Shown: in pieces, positions 18,497 through 27,205 of the stretch | How the letters are laid out: each line of letters opens with the position of its first letter | How positions within the stretch are numbered: position 1 is the first letter of the stretch | Source of the DNA: Pseudomonas sp. PB120 | GTDB taxonomy: Bacteria > Pseudomonadota > Gammaproteobacteria > Pseudomonadales > Pseudomonadaceae | Length of the DNA stretch: 64,000 nt | Reading direction: 5' to 3' | Assembly (NCBI RefSeq): GCF_009761815.1 | Contig: NZ_RWIN01000011.1 | Location: forward strand, 29,293-93,292 | Translations under genes and position numbers: made by a program | The notes under the pieces: generated by a model | What the model saw: only the letters and a program-made list of their open reading frames with translations | Database searches by the model: none | Told to the model about the DNA's origin: nothing

Positions 18497-19365
18497 TTCA
18501 AACCGACAAACTGCCAATAGAAGTCGGTTATTTGACCACCCCAGAGCAACGCAATCCAGCCGGCAATCGCCAGATAGGGGCCGAACGGGATCGGCGTTGA
18601 GGTTTTCGCGTTGCGCAGGCGCAGCAAAATCACGCCAATCAGCGCGCCCACCAGGGAGGACAACAGGATGGTCAGGGGCAAAACTTGCCAGCCACCCCAG
18701 GCGCCGAACATGGCCAGTAACTTGAAATCACCGTAGCCCATGCCGTCCTTGCCCGTGATCAACTTGAACAGCCAGAACACCGACCAGAGCGCCATATAGC
18801 CGGCAATTGCGCCCCACAACGCGTCTTGCAAGGGCACGAACAGCTCGAAGCTGTTGACGATCAGCCCCAGCCAGATCAGCGGCAGCACCAGCACGTCCGG
18901 CAGCAGTTGATGCTCGGCATCGATCAGGCTCATGGCCAGCAATCCCCAGCTCAAGACCAGCACCAGGCAGGCGGGCCAGCCGAAACCGAAGTGCCAGGCG
19001 ATGAACGCCGACAGCAGGCCGCAAGCCAGTTCGGTCAGCGGGTAGCGTTTGCTGATGGGCGTGGCGCAGCTTGAACAGCGCCCACGCAGAAAGACGTAAC
19101 TGATGAGCGGGATGTTTTCCCACGCGCGGATCCGGTGGCCACAATGCGGACACTGGGAGTGGGGCAGCATCAGGTTGTAAGTTGGCAGCGGCGTTTCGGT
19201 GGGCAGGCCCAACAGCTCGAGGGCCTGCTGGCGCCATTCGCGCTCGAGCATTTTCGGCAGGCGCCAGATCACCACATTGAGGAAGCTGCCGACCAGCAGG
19301 CCGACCACCAGGGCTATGACGACGAAAGCCAAGGGGTAGACGCTCAGGATTTCATTCAAGGGCAT
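18493..19365 (-). CDS. pilD: Prepilin peptidase / N-methyltransferase PilD
   Basis: A 290-residue inner membrane protein. After TM1 and the [12 protein letters not shown] motif comes a cytoplasmic loop with two CxxC pairs (CPHCG and CSSC) that bind zinc. The two catalytic aspartates of the aspartyl protease are in [12 protein letters not shown] and [10 protein letters not shown]. It cleaves the leader of type IV pilins and type II secretion pseudopilins and methylates the new N-terminus. PilA and PilE in this window are its substrates. It is one base downstream of pilC and overlaps coaE. The start at 19365 follows the family N-terminus. Confidence 0.96.
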   Translation of the reverse strand: MPLNEILSVYPLAFVVIALVVGLLVGSFLNVVIWRLPKMLEREWRQQALELLGLPTETPLPTYNLMLPHSQCPHCGHRIRAWENIPLISYVFLRGRCSSCATPISKRYPLTELACGLLSAFIAWHFGFGWPACLVLVLSWGLLAMSLIDAEHQLLPDVLVLPLIWLGLIVNSFELFVPLQDALWGAIAGYMALWSVFWLFKLITGKDGMGYGDFKLLAMFGAWGGWQVLPLTILLSSLVGALIGVILLRLRNAKTSTPIPFGPYLAIAGWIALLWGGQITDFYWQFVGLK

Positions 19366-19366
19366 G

Positions 19367-20584
19367 TCAGATCGCTGAGCCGAGTTGGAAGATAGGCAGG
19401 TACATCGCAACGACCAGGCCGCCGACAATTATCCCCAATACCACCATGATGAACGGCTCCATCAGGGCGGTGAGGTTGTCGACCATGTTATCGACTTCCG
19501 CCTCGTAGAAACTCGCGACCTTGTCGAGCATGTCGTCCAGGGCGCCGGACTCTTCGCCGATGGCGGTCATCTGAATCGCCATGTTGGGGAACATGCCCGA
19601 GGAACGCATGGAAAAATTCAGCTGCATGCCGGTGGACACCTCCTGTTTGATCCGTAGCACGGCACGCTTGAACACAATGTTGCCGGTGGCCCCGGCCACC
19701 GATTCCAGGGCTTCCACCAACGGCACGCCGGCGGCAAAAGTGGTCGACAGCGTGCGGGCGTAACGGGCCACGGCGGACTTGTACATCAGCGTGCCAATCA
19801 ACGGCATTTTCAGCAGCCAGGTGTCCATGTTGTCGCGAAATTTTTCCGACGTTTTGAAGGCGTGACGCAGCCCGAAGATGGCTGCAATCAGCCCGCCGAG
19901 CATCGCCCACCACCATTGCTGCATGAATTCCGACAGCCCGATCACCATCACCGTGAAGGCCGGCAATTCGGCACCGAAGCCTTTGAACACCGACTCGAAT
20001 TGCGGCACGACCTTCACCAGCAAAATGCCGGTGACGATGATGGCGACAAACACCACGGCCAGCGGATAGGTCATGGCTTTCTTGATCTTGGCCTTGAGGC
20101 TTTCGCTCTTTTCCTTGTAGGTGGCCACCCGCTCCAGCAGGGTATCCAGCGCGCCGGCCTGTTCGCCGGCATCCACCAGGTTGCAGTACAACTCATCAAA
20201 GTACTGCGGTTTCTTGCGCAGGGACGCGGCGAAGCTGTTACCCGCGGCGACTTCCTGTTTCACCTCGTCCACCAATTTGCGCATGGCCGGGTTATCGAAG
20301 CCTTCGCCGATGATGTCGAACGACTGCAGCAACGGCACGCCGGCCTTCATCATCGTTGCCATCTGCCGTGTGAAAAGGGCGATGTCCTGAGCCTTGATGC
20401 GTTTGCCCAGGCTGAGAATCGACGCGGATTTACGGCGGACCTTGCCGGGATTTATGCCTTGCTTGCGCAGTTGTGCCTTGATCAGCGCCGGATTCTGGCC
20501 GCTGAGTTCGCCGGTCATTTTCGTGCCTTTGCGGTCCGTGCCTTCCCAGGCATAGATACTGATTTTCGCTGCTTTGACCGCCAT
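19367..20584 (-). CDS. pilC: Type IV pilus inner membrane platform protein PilC
   Basis: A 405-residue GspF/PilC protein with two repeats of the T2SSF domain (about residues 70-190 and 275-395), each with the conserved FTRQMATMMKAGVPLLQSFD or YARTLSTTFAAGVPLVEALE pattern. Transmembrane helices lie near residues 170, 220 and 380. It is the platform that couples the PilB motor to pilus assembly. It is two bases downstream of pilB. Confidence 0.97.
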   Translation of the reverse strand: MAVKAAKISIYAWEGTDRKGTKMTGELSGQNPALIKAQLRKQGINPGKVRRKSASILSLGKRIKAQDIALFTRQMATMMKAGVPLLQSFDIIGEGFDNPAMRKLVDEVKQEVAAGNSFAASLRKKPQYFDELYCNLVDAGEQAGALDTLLERVATYKEKSESLKAKIKKAMTYPLAVVFVAIIVTGILLVKVVPQFESVFKGFGAELPAFTVMVIGLSEFMQQWWWAMLGGLIAAIFGLRHAFKTSEKFRDNMDTWLLKMPLIGTLMYKSAVARYARTLSTTFAAGVPLVEALESVAGATGNIVFKRAVLRIKQEVSTGMQLNFSMRSSGMFPNMAIQMTAIGEESGALDDMLDKVASFYEAEVDNMVDNLTALMEPFIMVVLGIIVGGLVVAMYLPIFQLGSAI

Positions 20585-20586
20585 GT

Positions 20587-22287
20587 TCAGTCCTTGGTGA
20601 CCCGGTTGATTTCTTCAAGGCTGGTGATGCCTTGCATCGCCTTGTGCAGGCCCGAAGTACGCAGGTCGTCGAAGCCGTCCTTACGCATCTGAATATCGAT
20701 TTCCAGCGAATTGCCTTCGGCCATGATCAGCCGTTGCAGGTCCGGTGTGTTCTTCACCACTTCATAAATCCCCACGCGCCCCTTGTAACCGCCGTTGCAG
20801 TGATCGCAACCGACCGGCTCATAGATCGTGAACGAGCCGATGCGTTCCTCGGGGAAGCCTTCCTTGATCAGTGCCTCGCGAGGAATCTCGATTGGCGTTT
20901 TACAGTGGCTGCACAGTTTGCGCGCCAGGCGCTGGGCGATGATCAAACTGACCGAGGTGGCGATGTTGAAGCCCTGAATGCCCATGTTATGCAGGCGGGT
21001 CAGGGTTTCTGCCGCGCTGTTGGTGTGCAGGGTCGAGAGCACCAAGTGCCCGGTTTGTGCCGCCTTGATCGCAATTTCGGCGGTTTCCAGGTCGCGGATT
21101 TCACCGACCATGATCACGTCCGGGTCCTGACGCAGGAACGAGCGCAACGCTTGGGCGAAATCCATCCCTTGCTTGGGATTGACGTTGACCTGGTTGATGC
21201 CTTCCATGTTGATCTCCACCGGGTCTTCGGCGGTCGAGATGTTGATGTCCACGGTGTTGAGGATGTTCAGGCCGGTGTACAGCGACACGGTCTTGCCGGA
21301 ACCGGTGGGCCCGGTCACCAGGATCATCCCTTGTGGCTGCTTGAGCGCGGCCATGTACAAGTCTTTCTGCTCCGGCTCGTAGCCGAGTGCGTCGATGCCC
21401 ATCTGTGCGCTGGACGGGTCGAGGATCCGGATCACCACTTTCTCGCCCCACAGCGTCGGCAGTGTGTTGACGCGGAAGTCGATGGATTTGCTTTTCGACA
21501 GGCGCATCTTGATCCGGCCGTCCTGGGTTTTGCGCCGCTCGGAGATGTCGAGGCTGGCCATGACTTTCAGCCTTGCGGCGATCCGGCTGGCCAGTTGAAT
21601 CGGCGGCCTGGCGACTTCTCGCAGCATGCCGTCGGTGCGCATCCGCACGCGGTAGGTTTTTTCGTAGGGCTCGAAATGCAGGTCGGAGGAGCCGCTCTTG
21701 ATCGCATCCAGCAGCATTTTGTGAACGAAGCGCACCACGGGGGCGTCGTCGGCATCCTGGCCGGCAATGGCGTCCTGTTTGCGCTCGTCGTGGGTCTCGA
21801 TGTCGAGGCCATCGAGGTCAATATCCGGCATGTCTTCCAGGCCGGTGCCGTGGGTGTCGAAGAATTTTTCGATGGCGTCGCTGAGCTTGTCGTCCTCCAC
21901 CAGGATGGCTTCGGTGGTGAGCCCGGTGCTGAACTGGATGTCGTTGATGGCCTGATGATTGGTCGGATCGGAAACCCCCACGAACAGCTTGTTGCCGCGC
22001 CGCCACAGGGGCAGGGCGTGGTGCTGTCGGACCAGTTTTTCGCTGACCAGCCCTTTGGGTTGGGTTTCCTTGTCCAGGCAGTTGAGGTCCAGCAGCGCCA
22101 TGCCGAAGTGCTCCGAAGCGATCTCGGCGACCTGACGGCTTTTCACCAGCCTGTTTTGCACCAGGTAACTGACCAGGGAGATTCGGTTGCGCAGTGCTTG
22201 TTGATACGCCTGTTGCGCGCTTTGGTCAGTGAGCAGCTCGGCCAGGACCAATTGCTTGGCCAGACCGCTTAGGGCGATGTCATTCAT
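20587..22287 (-). CDS. pilB: Type IV pilus assembly ATPase PilB
   Basis: A 566-residue extension ATPase. An N-terminal GspE_N/MshEN-type domain (1-150) precedes the ATPase core with Walker A GPTGSGKT, the Asp box and Walker B region (DPDVIMVGEIRDLETAEIA), and a C-terminal tetracysteine zinc site (CSHCKTP and CDHCNGG). It drives pilin polymerisation with PilC. It is the first gene of pilB-pilC-pilD-coaE-yacG and is divergent from pilA across a 225-base control region. Confidence 0.97.
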   Translation of the reverse strand: MNDIALSGLAKQLVLAELLTDQSAQQAYQQALRNRISLVSYLVQNRLVKSRQVAEIASEHFGMALLDLNCLDKETQPKGLVSEKLVRQHHALPLWRRGNKLFVGVSDPTNHQAINDIQFSTGLTTEAILVEDDKLSDAIEKFFDTHGTGLEDMPDIDLDGLDIETHDERKQDAIAGQDADDAPVVRFVHKMLLDAIKSGSSDLHFEPYEKTYRVRMRTDGMLREVARPPIQLASRIAARLKVMASLDISERRKTQDGRIKMRLSKSKSIDFRVNTLPTLWGEKVVIRILDPSSAQMGIDALGYEPEQKDLYMAALKQPQGMILVTGPTGSGKTVSLYTGLNILNTVDINISTAEDPVEINMEGINQVNVNPKQGMDFAQALRSFLRQDPDVIMVGEIRDLETAEIAIKAAQTGHLVLSTLHTNSAAETLTRLHNMGIQGFNIATSVSLIIAQRLARKLCSHCKTPIEIPREALIKEGFPEERIGSFTIYEPVGCDHCNGGYKGRVGIYEVVKNTPDLQRLIMAEGNSLEIDIQMRKDGFDDLRTSGLHKAMQGITSLEEINRVTKD

Positions 22288-22360
22288 TGGGATACCGGAC
22301 GCAGACAGTTCATGACTTATAGCCTAGTCAAGGAGCTGAGCCAAACCAGCGGGGTTGAGG

Positions 22361-22375
22361 TGACAAAAAGTGTCA
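22361..22375 (+). promoter_or_regulatory. Candidate PilR binding site upstream of pilA
   Basis: TGACAAAAAGTGTC carries the GTGTC element at 22370-22374 after an A-tract, like the (C/G)TGTC boxes described for PilR at the pilA promoter. It lies about 75-85 bases upstream of the sigma-54 promoter, a normal enhancer distance. It is a short motif, so the call is weak. Confidence 0.38.
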
Positions 22376-22447
22376 GATAGTGCGGATGCTGGGGGTAGGA
22401 AGGTTCGTGGCGTGGGTTTCGGGCCCTGCTAATAGGGTGCTAAGGGC

Positions 22448-22464
22448 TTGGCATGGGCTGTGCT
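22448..22464 (+). promoter_or_regulatory. Sigma-54 promoter of pilA
   Basis: TTGGCATGGGCTGTGCT has the invariant GG (22450-22451) and GC (22462-22463) ten bases apart and fits TGGCACG-N4-TTGCT with two mismatches. It is 49 bases ahead of the pilA ATG. PilR in this window is the expected activator. Confidence 0.8.
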
Positions 22465-22512
22465 GCGGCTAATTCAGATCATGAGATGTCGACTCATGCA
22501 TGGAGCTTGTCT

Positions 22513-22929
22513 ATGAATACTCAGAAAGGTTTTACGCTTATCGAACTGCTGATCGTGGTGGCGATCATCGGGATTCTGGCGACGTTTGCGTTGCCGCAAT
22601 ACTCCAAGTATCAGGCCCGGGCCAAGGTGACCGCAGGCATTGCCGAGGCCTCCGCGCTTAAAGTCGCTTTCGAAGACGTGATCAACGCGGGCTCCGCCGA
22701 TGCCACCATCGCGAACGTCAACAACAATGTGTCCGCCACTCAAAACTGCACGTTGACTGCAGCAGGTAAAGTGGCTGACGGAACGGGGACGATTACGTGC
22801 ACGCTGCTCAATGCGCCGGCGCCGGTATTGGGTAAAGTGATTACATTGACCCGTGCTGCCGATTCGGGCTGGACGTGCAAAACAACGGCCGCAAAAGATT
22901 ACACAACCACCAGTTGCCCCGGTGTCTGA
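22513..22929 (+). CDS. pilA: Major type IV pilin PilA
   Basis: A 138-residue prepilin. The 6-residue leader ending in Gly precedes FTLIELLIVVAIIGILATFA, the class IVa pilin helix with Glu5. Cysteines in TQNCTLTA, TITCTLLN, GWTCKTT and TTSCPGV give four candidates for disulfides; the last pair would close the C-terminal D-loop. The globular part is rich in Ala, Thr and Val and variable, as usual. The gene is divergent from pilB, behind a sigma-54 promoter, and ends at a strong terminator, so it is monocistronic. The start at 22513 was chosen because the leader is standard; the frame extends to 22453. Confidence 0.95.
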   Translation: MNTQKGFTLIELLIVVAIIGILATFALPQYSKYQARAKVTAGIAEASALKVAFEDVINAGSADATIANVNNNVSATQNCTLTAAGKVADGTGTITCTLLNAPAPVLGKVITLTRAADSGWTCKTTAAKDYTTTSCPGV

Positions 22930-22946
22930 TTCAACGGGCTGACCCC

Positions 22947-22978
22947 ATACCCCGCCATTAACGGCGGGGTATTTTTTT
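22947..22978 (+). terminator. Rho-independent terminator of pilA
   Basis: A ten-base-pair stem (ATACCCCGCC / GGCGGGGTAT) with a six-base loop is followed by six T, 17 bases after the pilA stop. Confidence 0.93.
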
Positions 22979-23057
22979 GTCCAGCTTTTGCCTTTTATAA
23001 GATCTGGAAGAAAGTCTCGACAATTCATGGCCTTAGGCCTGCGGCAAAACCCGCAAC

Positions 23058-23095
23058 TTGCATGTAGATAATTACGAAGTCATGCAATTTGCATG
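23058..23095. promoter_or_regulatory. TTGCATG repeats upstream of the BON gene (possible activator site)
   Basis: The perfect 15-base palindrome CATGCAATTTGCATG (23081-23095) has a third TTGCATG half-site at 23058-23064. It lies about 65-100 bases upstream of a sigma-54-like promoter, where an enhancer-binding protein would bind. The bound protein is not known. Confidence 0.45.
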
Positions 23096-23158
23096 ATTTC
23101 GAAAATTGACTGATTTTATAACCTGTTGAATTTAAAGGATTTACTCTCTGTTTCAAAG

Positions 23159-23175
23159 TTGGCACAGCGTTCGCA
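23159..23175 (+). promoter_or_regulatory. Possible sigma-54 promoter of the BON gene
   Basis: TTGGCACAGCGTTCGCA has GG (23161-23162) and GC (23173-23174) exactly ten bases apart and a perfect TTGGCAC -24 block; the -12 block TCGCA differs from TTGCA at one base. It is 65 bases before the ATG. Confidence 0.6.
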
Positions 23176-23240
23176 ATATACCCAGTAACCCTGCTGACAA
23201 GACACGCAGCAGACTATCTGGAAAAACAGGAGTTACTCGT

Positions 23241-23597
23241 ATGAAGAAGTTCGCAATCGTTGCCGCTACTGCTACCGCGCTGACCCTGACTATGGCCAAC
23301 GCAGCATTTGCACAGACTACCCAGACCACCCAAGCCCCGATGACACTGGCGGCGGGTGAAGTGACCAAGGCCAAGGAAGCGACTTCCGATACCTGGATCA
23401 CCACCAAAGTTAAAAGTGATCTGGTAACCGAAAAAGGTATTCCTGGTACCGACATCAAAGTCGAAACCAACAAAGGTGTTGTATCGCTGTCGTCCACCGT
23501 CGCGGTGACTGACGCTCAGAAAGCCACCGCCGTGGCCATCACCAAGAAAATCAAAGGCGTCAAAGCGGTCTCCGCTGACGGCCTGAAAGCCGAGTAA
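23241..23597 (+). CDS. Periplasmic BON domain protein
   Basis: A 118-residue exported protein. A Sec signal peptide (ALTLTMANAAFA, cleaved about residue 24) is followed by a Thr/Gln-rich linker and one BON domain (about residues 50-115; DTWITTKVKSDLVTEKGI, then VVSLSSTVAVTDAQKATAVA). BON domains, as in OsmY, bind phospholipid surfaces and are often stress-induced. An AGGAG-type ribosome site precedes the ATG. It appears monocistronic and ends at a hairpin terminator at 23702-23740. The possible sigma-54 promoter is unusual for such a gene. The specific role is unknown. Confidence 0.85.
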   Translation: MKKFAIVAATATALTLTMANAAFAQTTQTTQAPMTLAAGEVTKAKEATSDTWITTKVKSDLVTEKGIPGTDIKVETNKGVVSLSSTVAVTDAQKATAVAITKKIKGVKAVSADGLKAE

Positions 23598-23701
23598 GGC
23601 AAGACTTCTCGCCTGGACCGGGAGAAGGAGCGGTAGACGAGCCGAGTCATACGTCAACCGCTACTTGGGAGTTCATGCGAAGGCCATAAGGATGTGGCCA
23701 T

Positions 23702-23740
23702 TACAGGCCTCCGACATTCGTGTCGGGGGCCTGTTCTATT
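23702..23740 (+). terminator. Hairpin terminator after the BON gene
   Basis: ACAGGCCTCCGACA, a TTCG loop and TGTCGGGGGCCTGT form a 14-base-pair stem with one G-T pair. The T-tail (TTCTATT) is imperfect. It lies about 105 bases after the BON stop. Confidence 0.72.
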
Positions 23741-23757
23741 CTGGGCAACACATAAAA

Positions 23758-23849
23758 CTGTAGGAGCGAGCTTGCTCGCGATGAGGCCATAACATTCAAC
23801 ATTTGTGTTGAATGTTGCGCCGCCATCGCGAGCAAGCTCGCTCCTACAG
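23758..23849. repeat. REPIN
   Basis: Inverted perfect REP arms (CTGTAGGAGCGAGCTTGCTC and its complement) enclose a spacer that itself holds an 11-base inverted repeat (AACATTCAACA / TGTTGAATGTT). It fills the gap to the convergent DUF2845 gene. Confidence 0.92.
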
Positions 23850-23864
23850 TGTCTTGTGGGGTGC

Positions 23865-24164
23865 TTAATTGCCGCGTTTACTGGTGATCTGCTTCAGGCG
23901 ATTGCCTTCGAATCGCAGGTACTGATACATCCCGCCGTTCGGCCCGTAAGTCCATTCCTCGACCTGAAACTCTTCCCGCCGATTGGCGCTGCGCTTGTAG
24001 CCCAACAGATCGCGGCTGACCGGCTCGCCGCACTTCTGCAGCACTTCGCTGGACCGGTCGCCCACGCTGACCAACTGGCTGCCGCAACGCAGCGTATCCG
24101 CCGCGCCAGCCTGACTGGCACCCAGTGCCAAGGTCAGGCCGATCAGCAGCTGCTTGATCATCAC
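23865..24164 (-). CDS. DUF2845 exported protein
   Basis: A 99-residue protein with a signal peptide (LLIGLTLALGASQAGA, cleaved about residue 21) and a small domain with the conserved pattern LRCGSQLVSVGDRSSEVLQK, then CGEP, a YGPNGGMYQYLRFEGNRL motif and two cysteines likely to form a disulfide. I recognise the DUF2845 family of pseudomonads; its fold resembles the SmpA/BamE type, where a short exported domain binds envelope partners. Its start overlaps the DUF748 stop by four bases, so the two are translated together. The function is unknown. A second ATG three bases in is an equal start. Confidence 0.82.
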   Translation of the reverse strand: MMIKQLLIGLTLALGASQAGAADTLRCGSQLVSVGDRSSEVLQKCGEPVSRDLLGYKRSANRREEFQVEEWTYGPNGGMYQYLRFEGNRLKQITSKRGN

Positions 24165-27112
24165 TCGGCGTCCAGATGCAGGGGAGTCACGACCTTACCG
24201 TCACTCTCCGCTTCGCCGAGGTTGGCATCGATGAAGTACACGCGGTCATCGGCCAGTTGCGCCTTGTCGACCAGATAGTCCTTGATGCTGCTGGCGCGAT
24301 CCTGGCCCAGTTGGCGCAAAAGCACGTCGCTGGTGCTCCAGAACTTGATCACGTCGGCGCGCATTTTTGCGGTGCGTTCTTCCTTGCCCAGGTCCTTCCA
24401 CTCGGCAGGTGGCTGATTTTTCAGGCGCGTGCGGTAGATCCCTTCCAGCAGCGGACCTTTCTCGCTGTCCGGCACTTGCAGCATGGACGCCTGGGCCGGC
24501 ACTTTGTCGCCACGGCGCTGGAGCATTTTGTAGTAGTTGTACTGGTATTCGCGTTCCAGGCGTTGCTCGGCGATCAGCGGGCCATCGCTGCTTTGTGCGG
24601 CAGTGCCTTCGATTTCCAGGCGCAGGGCCGGCCGTTCCTTGAGGGCCTTGGACAGCTTGACCAACGACCCCTCGGCCTCTTTGCTCAGGTCGCTTGAACC
24701 CGGTGCAAACGCCACAGTGCCCAGGTCTTCCGAACCACCGCCACTGATCAGCCCGCCAATCATTTTGAACGGCGCGGCCGCGGCTTTGACGATCAGGTTG
24801 CGCAGGGTCTGCCAGACAATCGGCATGACGCTGAACTGCGGATTGTTGAGGTCGCCGGTCACCGGCAACTCGATGGAAATCTTGCCGTCGACGTCCTTGA
24901 GCAACGCGATCGCCAGCTTCAGCGGCAGGCTCACTGCGTCGGGGCTGTCGACTTTTTCACCCAGTTGCAGCTGCTCGATCACCACTTTGTTTTCAGCCTT
25001 CAGTTGGCCCTTGGTGATCAGGTAATGCAGGTCCAGGTTGAGACGGCCCTTGCGGATGCGATAGCCGGCGAACTTACCGGAGTAGGGGGTCAGCGTGGTC
25101 AGTTCCACCCGTTTGAAACTGGTGGCGATGTCGAGGCTGGCCATCGGGTCGAACGGGTTGACCGCGCCCTTGATGGTCACCGGCGCATAACGATCGACCT
25201 TGCCTTTGACGTCGACGCTGGCCGGTTTGGCCTGGCGGCTGTCGATGGTGCCGATCTGGCCGTTGAGCTGTTGAACTGCTGTGGCGAAGTTCGGGGTGAG
25301 GCTGAAGTCGGCGAAGTTGGCCGAGCCGTCATTGATGGCGATGCCGCCAATGTGGATGCCCAGCGGCTTGTCCTTGCTCGCGGCCGGTTTGCCGGCGGCG
25401 GTCTTGGCGCCTGCGTCGGCTGGTTGGGGGATCAACAGGTCATCGATGTTGGTGGTGCGGTCATCGTTGATCATGAAGCGCACATAGGGCTGGAACAGGT
25501 TGACCTTGTCGATCGACAGGCTGTCGCCGTGCTGATAATTCAGCCCTTCGACCACCACTTGCTGCCATTTCAGGAAGTCGCGGGTTTTCAGGGTGTCGAG
25601 GGTGTGCAGTTGATCGATCTGCGCGCGGCCGGTGACGCTGAACGCCAGCGGCTCGGTGCTTTTCAGGTCGACGGCCAGGTCTGTGCCGAGCATGCCGCTG
25701 CGCAGTTCCAGGCGGATGAACGGAGTGATGTAGGACTGGGCAACACGCAGGTCGATGTCCTTGGTTTGCACCTTCAACTTGGCACTGACGGGCGCCAGAT
25801 TGACCACGCCGTCTGCCATGACTTTGCCTTGCTTGCCCAGGCCGGTGTCGAGCTTGAGGTTGAAGGGCGAACCGTTGAGGCTGTCGAAATTCTGCAGGTC
25901 CAGGTTCAGTGGCCCCACTTCCAGTGCCACGGCGGGTTGTGCCTTGCGGTCCGCCAGATGCACCTGGTAATCGCGCAGTTGCACGTCTTTGAGCAGCACC
26001 TGCCAGGGTTTGCTGGGGGCAGCAGGTTCTTTCGGTGAATCAGCCGCCGCCGGAGTACTGGCGGGTTCGGCGGCAGCTTTGGCAGCCGGCTTCGACGGTT
26101 GGCTGGCGAACAGTTTTTGCCAGTCGAGTTGCCCGTCAGCTTCAAGTGCGGCCCAGGTTTCGAGCTTATGGCTGCGGATCTTGCCGACAACGACTTGCTG
26201 CTTGGCCAGGTCGACAGTGGTTTCAGTCACGTCCAGTCGTTCGAGCTTGACCAATGGCCGGCCGTCCGGCGCCTTGATGGCGAAAGGGGCAACGCTCAGG
26301 TCGACGTTGCTCAGCAGCAGTTCGGTTTCCTTGGACAGGTTGAGCTTGTAGTCGGTACTGAGGGTGTAGACGCCGTCCTCGAGCACCAGTGGCACCGCGT
26401 CTCGCACATAGGGCCAAAAGGCTTTCATCTTGCCGTCGGTGACTTTGAGCTTACCTTCGGAGGCGATGGGGATGAGGCTGAAGTTACCGGTCCAGTTGAT
26501 CTGGCCACCATTGGGCCCGACAGCCACCAGCGTCATGTCGGCGTTGTCTTCGGGCAGGGTGCTGAGGTTGTTCAGCTCGAAATCGAGTTTGTCGTAGAGG
26601 AATTCAATGGGCTCGCTGGGGCGCGCATCCCTGAAATGCACGGCGCCGCCCGCCAGTTTGATCCGCTCGATGCGCATCGGAAACGGTTTGGCGTTCGGGT
26701 CGGCCGGAGTTGGCTCGCTGGCGGGGATCTTGAACAGGCCGAGCAGGTTGAGCTTGCCTTCCTTGTCGAACAGGATCTCGGTCTTGGGCTTGTCCAGCTC
26801 GACATCGGAAAGGTGCAGCGCCTTGGTCCACAGGCTGTCCAACCGCAAATTGGCGTACAGGCGTTCAAAGCCGACCTGTTCCTTGCCCGGTTCGCCGATG
26901 ATCAGGCCCCAAAGGGTCACCTCGAGGCTGAAGGGATTGAGTTCGATCCGCGAAATCGTTGCAGGCACCGTGGCGTAGTTGGCCAGTTGTTGGTTGGCAA
27001 CCCGCAACGCGATGCCCGGCAAAATCAGAAACCCCAGCAGGCTGTAGAGAGCCAGAGCAGTCAACAAGGCGCCGATGGCGCGAATCAATCCTTTGGGCAT
27101 GTGTGGCTTCAT
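24161..27112 (-). CDS. Large DUF748 (AsmA-like) envelope protein with OmpA-like C-terminus
   Basis: A 983-residue protein with an N-terminal transmembrane helix (about residues 9-31, ALLTALALYSLLGFLILPG). The long middle is of the DUF748 type, built of repeated AsmA-like beta segments (for example SRIELNPFSLEVTLWGL and FADFSLTPNFATAVQQLNGQ) with an Ala/Pro/Lys-rich insert near residues 355-385. Near residue 800 comes an OmpA-like region (VAFAPGSSDLSKEAEGSLVK). AsmA-type proteins form periplasm-spanning grooves thought to move phospholipid to the outer membrane. This role is inferred. It is coupled by overlap to the DUF2845 gene. Starts at 27112 and 27100 are both possible. Confidence 0.85.
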   Translation of the reverse strand: MKPHMPKGLIRAIGALLTALALYSLLGFLILPGIALRVANQQLANYATVPATISRIELNPFSLEVTLWGLIIGEPGKEQVGFERLYANLRLDSLWTKALHLSDVELDKPKTEILFDKEGKLNLLGLFKIPASEPTPADPNAKPFPMRIERIKLAGGAVHFRDARPSEPIEFLYDKLDFELNNLSTLPEDNADMTLVAVGPNGGQINWTGNFSLIPIASEGKLKVTDGKMKAFWPYVRDAVPLVLEDGVYTLSTDYKLNLSKETELLLSNVDLSVAPFAIKAPDGRPLVKLERLDVTETTVDLAKQQVVVGKIRSHKLETWAALEADGQLDWQKLFASQPSKPAAKAAAEPASTPAAADSPKEPAAPSKPWQVLLKDVQLRDYQVHLADRKAQPAVALEVGPLNLDLQNFDSLNGSPFNLKLDTGLGKQGKVMADGVVNLAPVSAKLKVQTKDIDLRVAQSYITPFIRLELRSGMLGTDLAVDLKSTEPLAFSVTGRAQIDQLHTLDTLKTRDFLKWQQVVVEGLNYQHGDSLSIDKVNLFQPYVRFMINDDRTTNIDDLLIPQPADAGAKTAAGKPAASKDKPLGIHIGGIAINDGSANFADFSLTPNFATAVQQLNGQIGTIDSRQAKPASVDVKGKVDRYAPVTIKGAVNPFDPMASLDIATSFKRVELTTLTPYSGKFAGYRIRKGRLNLDLHYLITKGQLKAENKVVIEQLQLGEKVDSPDAVSLPLKLAIALLKDVDGKISIELPVTGDLNNPQFSVMPIVWQTLRNLIVKAAAAPFKMIGGLISGGGSEDLGTVAFAPGSSDLSKEAEGSLVKLSKALKERPALRLEIEGTAAQSSDGPLIAEQRLEREYQYNYYKMLQRRGDKVPAQASMLQVPDSEKGPLLEGIYRTRLKNQPPAEWKDLGKEERTAKMRADVIKFWSTSDVLLRQLGQDRASSIKDYLVDKAQLADDRVYFIDANLGEAESDGKVVTPLHLDAE

Positions 27113-27205
27113 CTGTCTGAATCGGAGTGCCTTGGAGTATGGCACGCGAATCCGGTTCCGAAGTGATCCAGCCTTATAGGATTAATCTGATTTTGTTGTG
27201 GAATC

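Noticed and set aside
20632..22272. A 546-codon plus-strand frame opposite pilB, and a similar one opposite ilvI (57816-59462)
   Set aside because: Both are antisense shadows of well-identified genes; there is no promoter or ribosome site for them.
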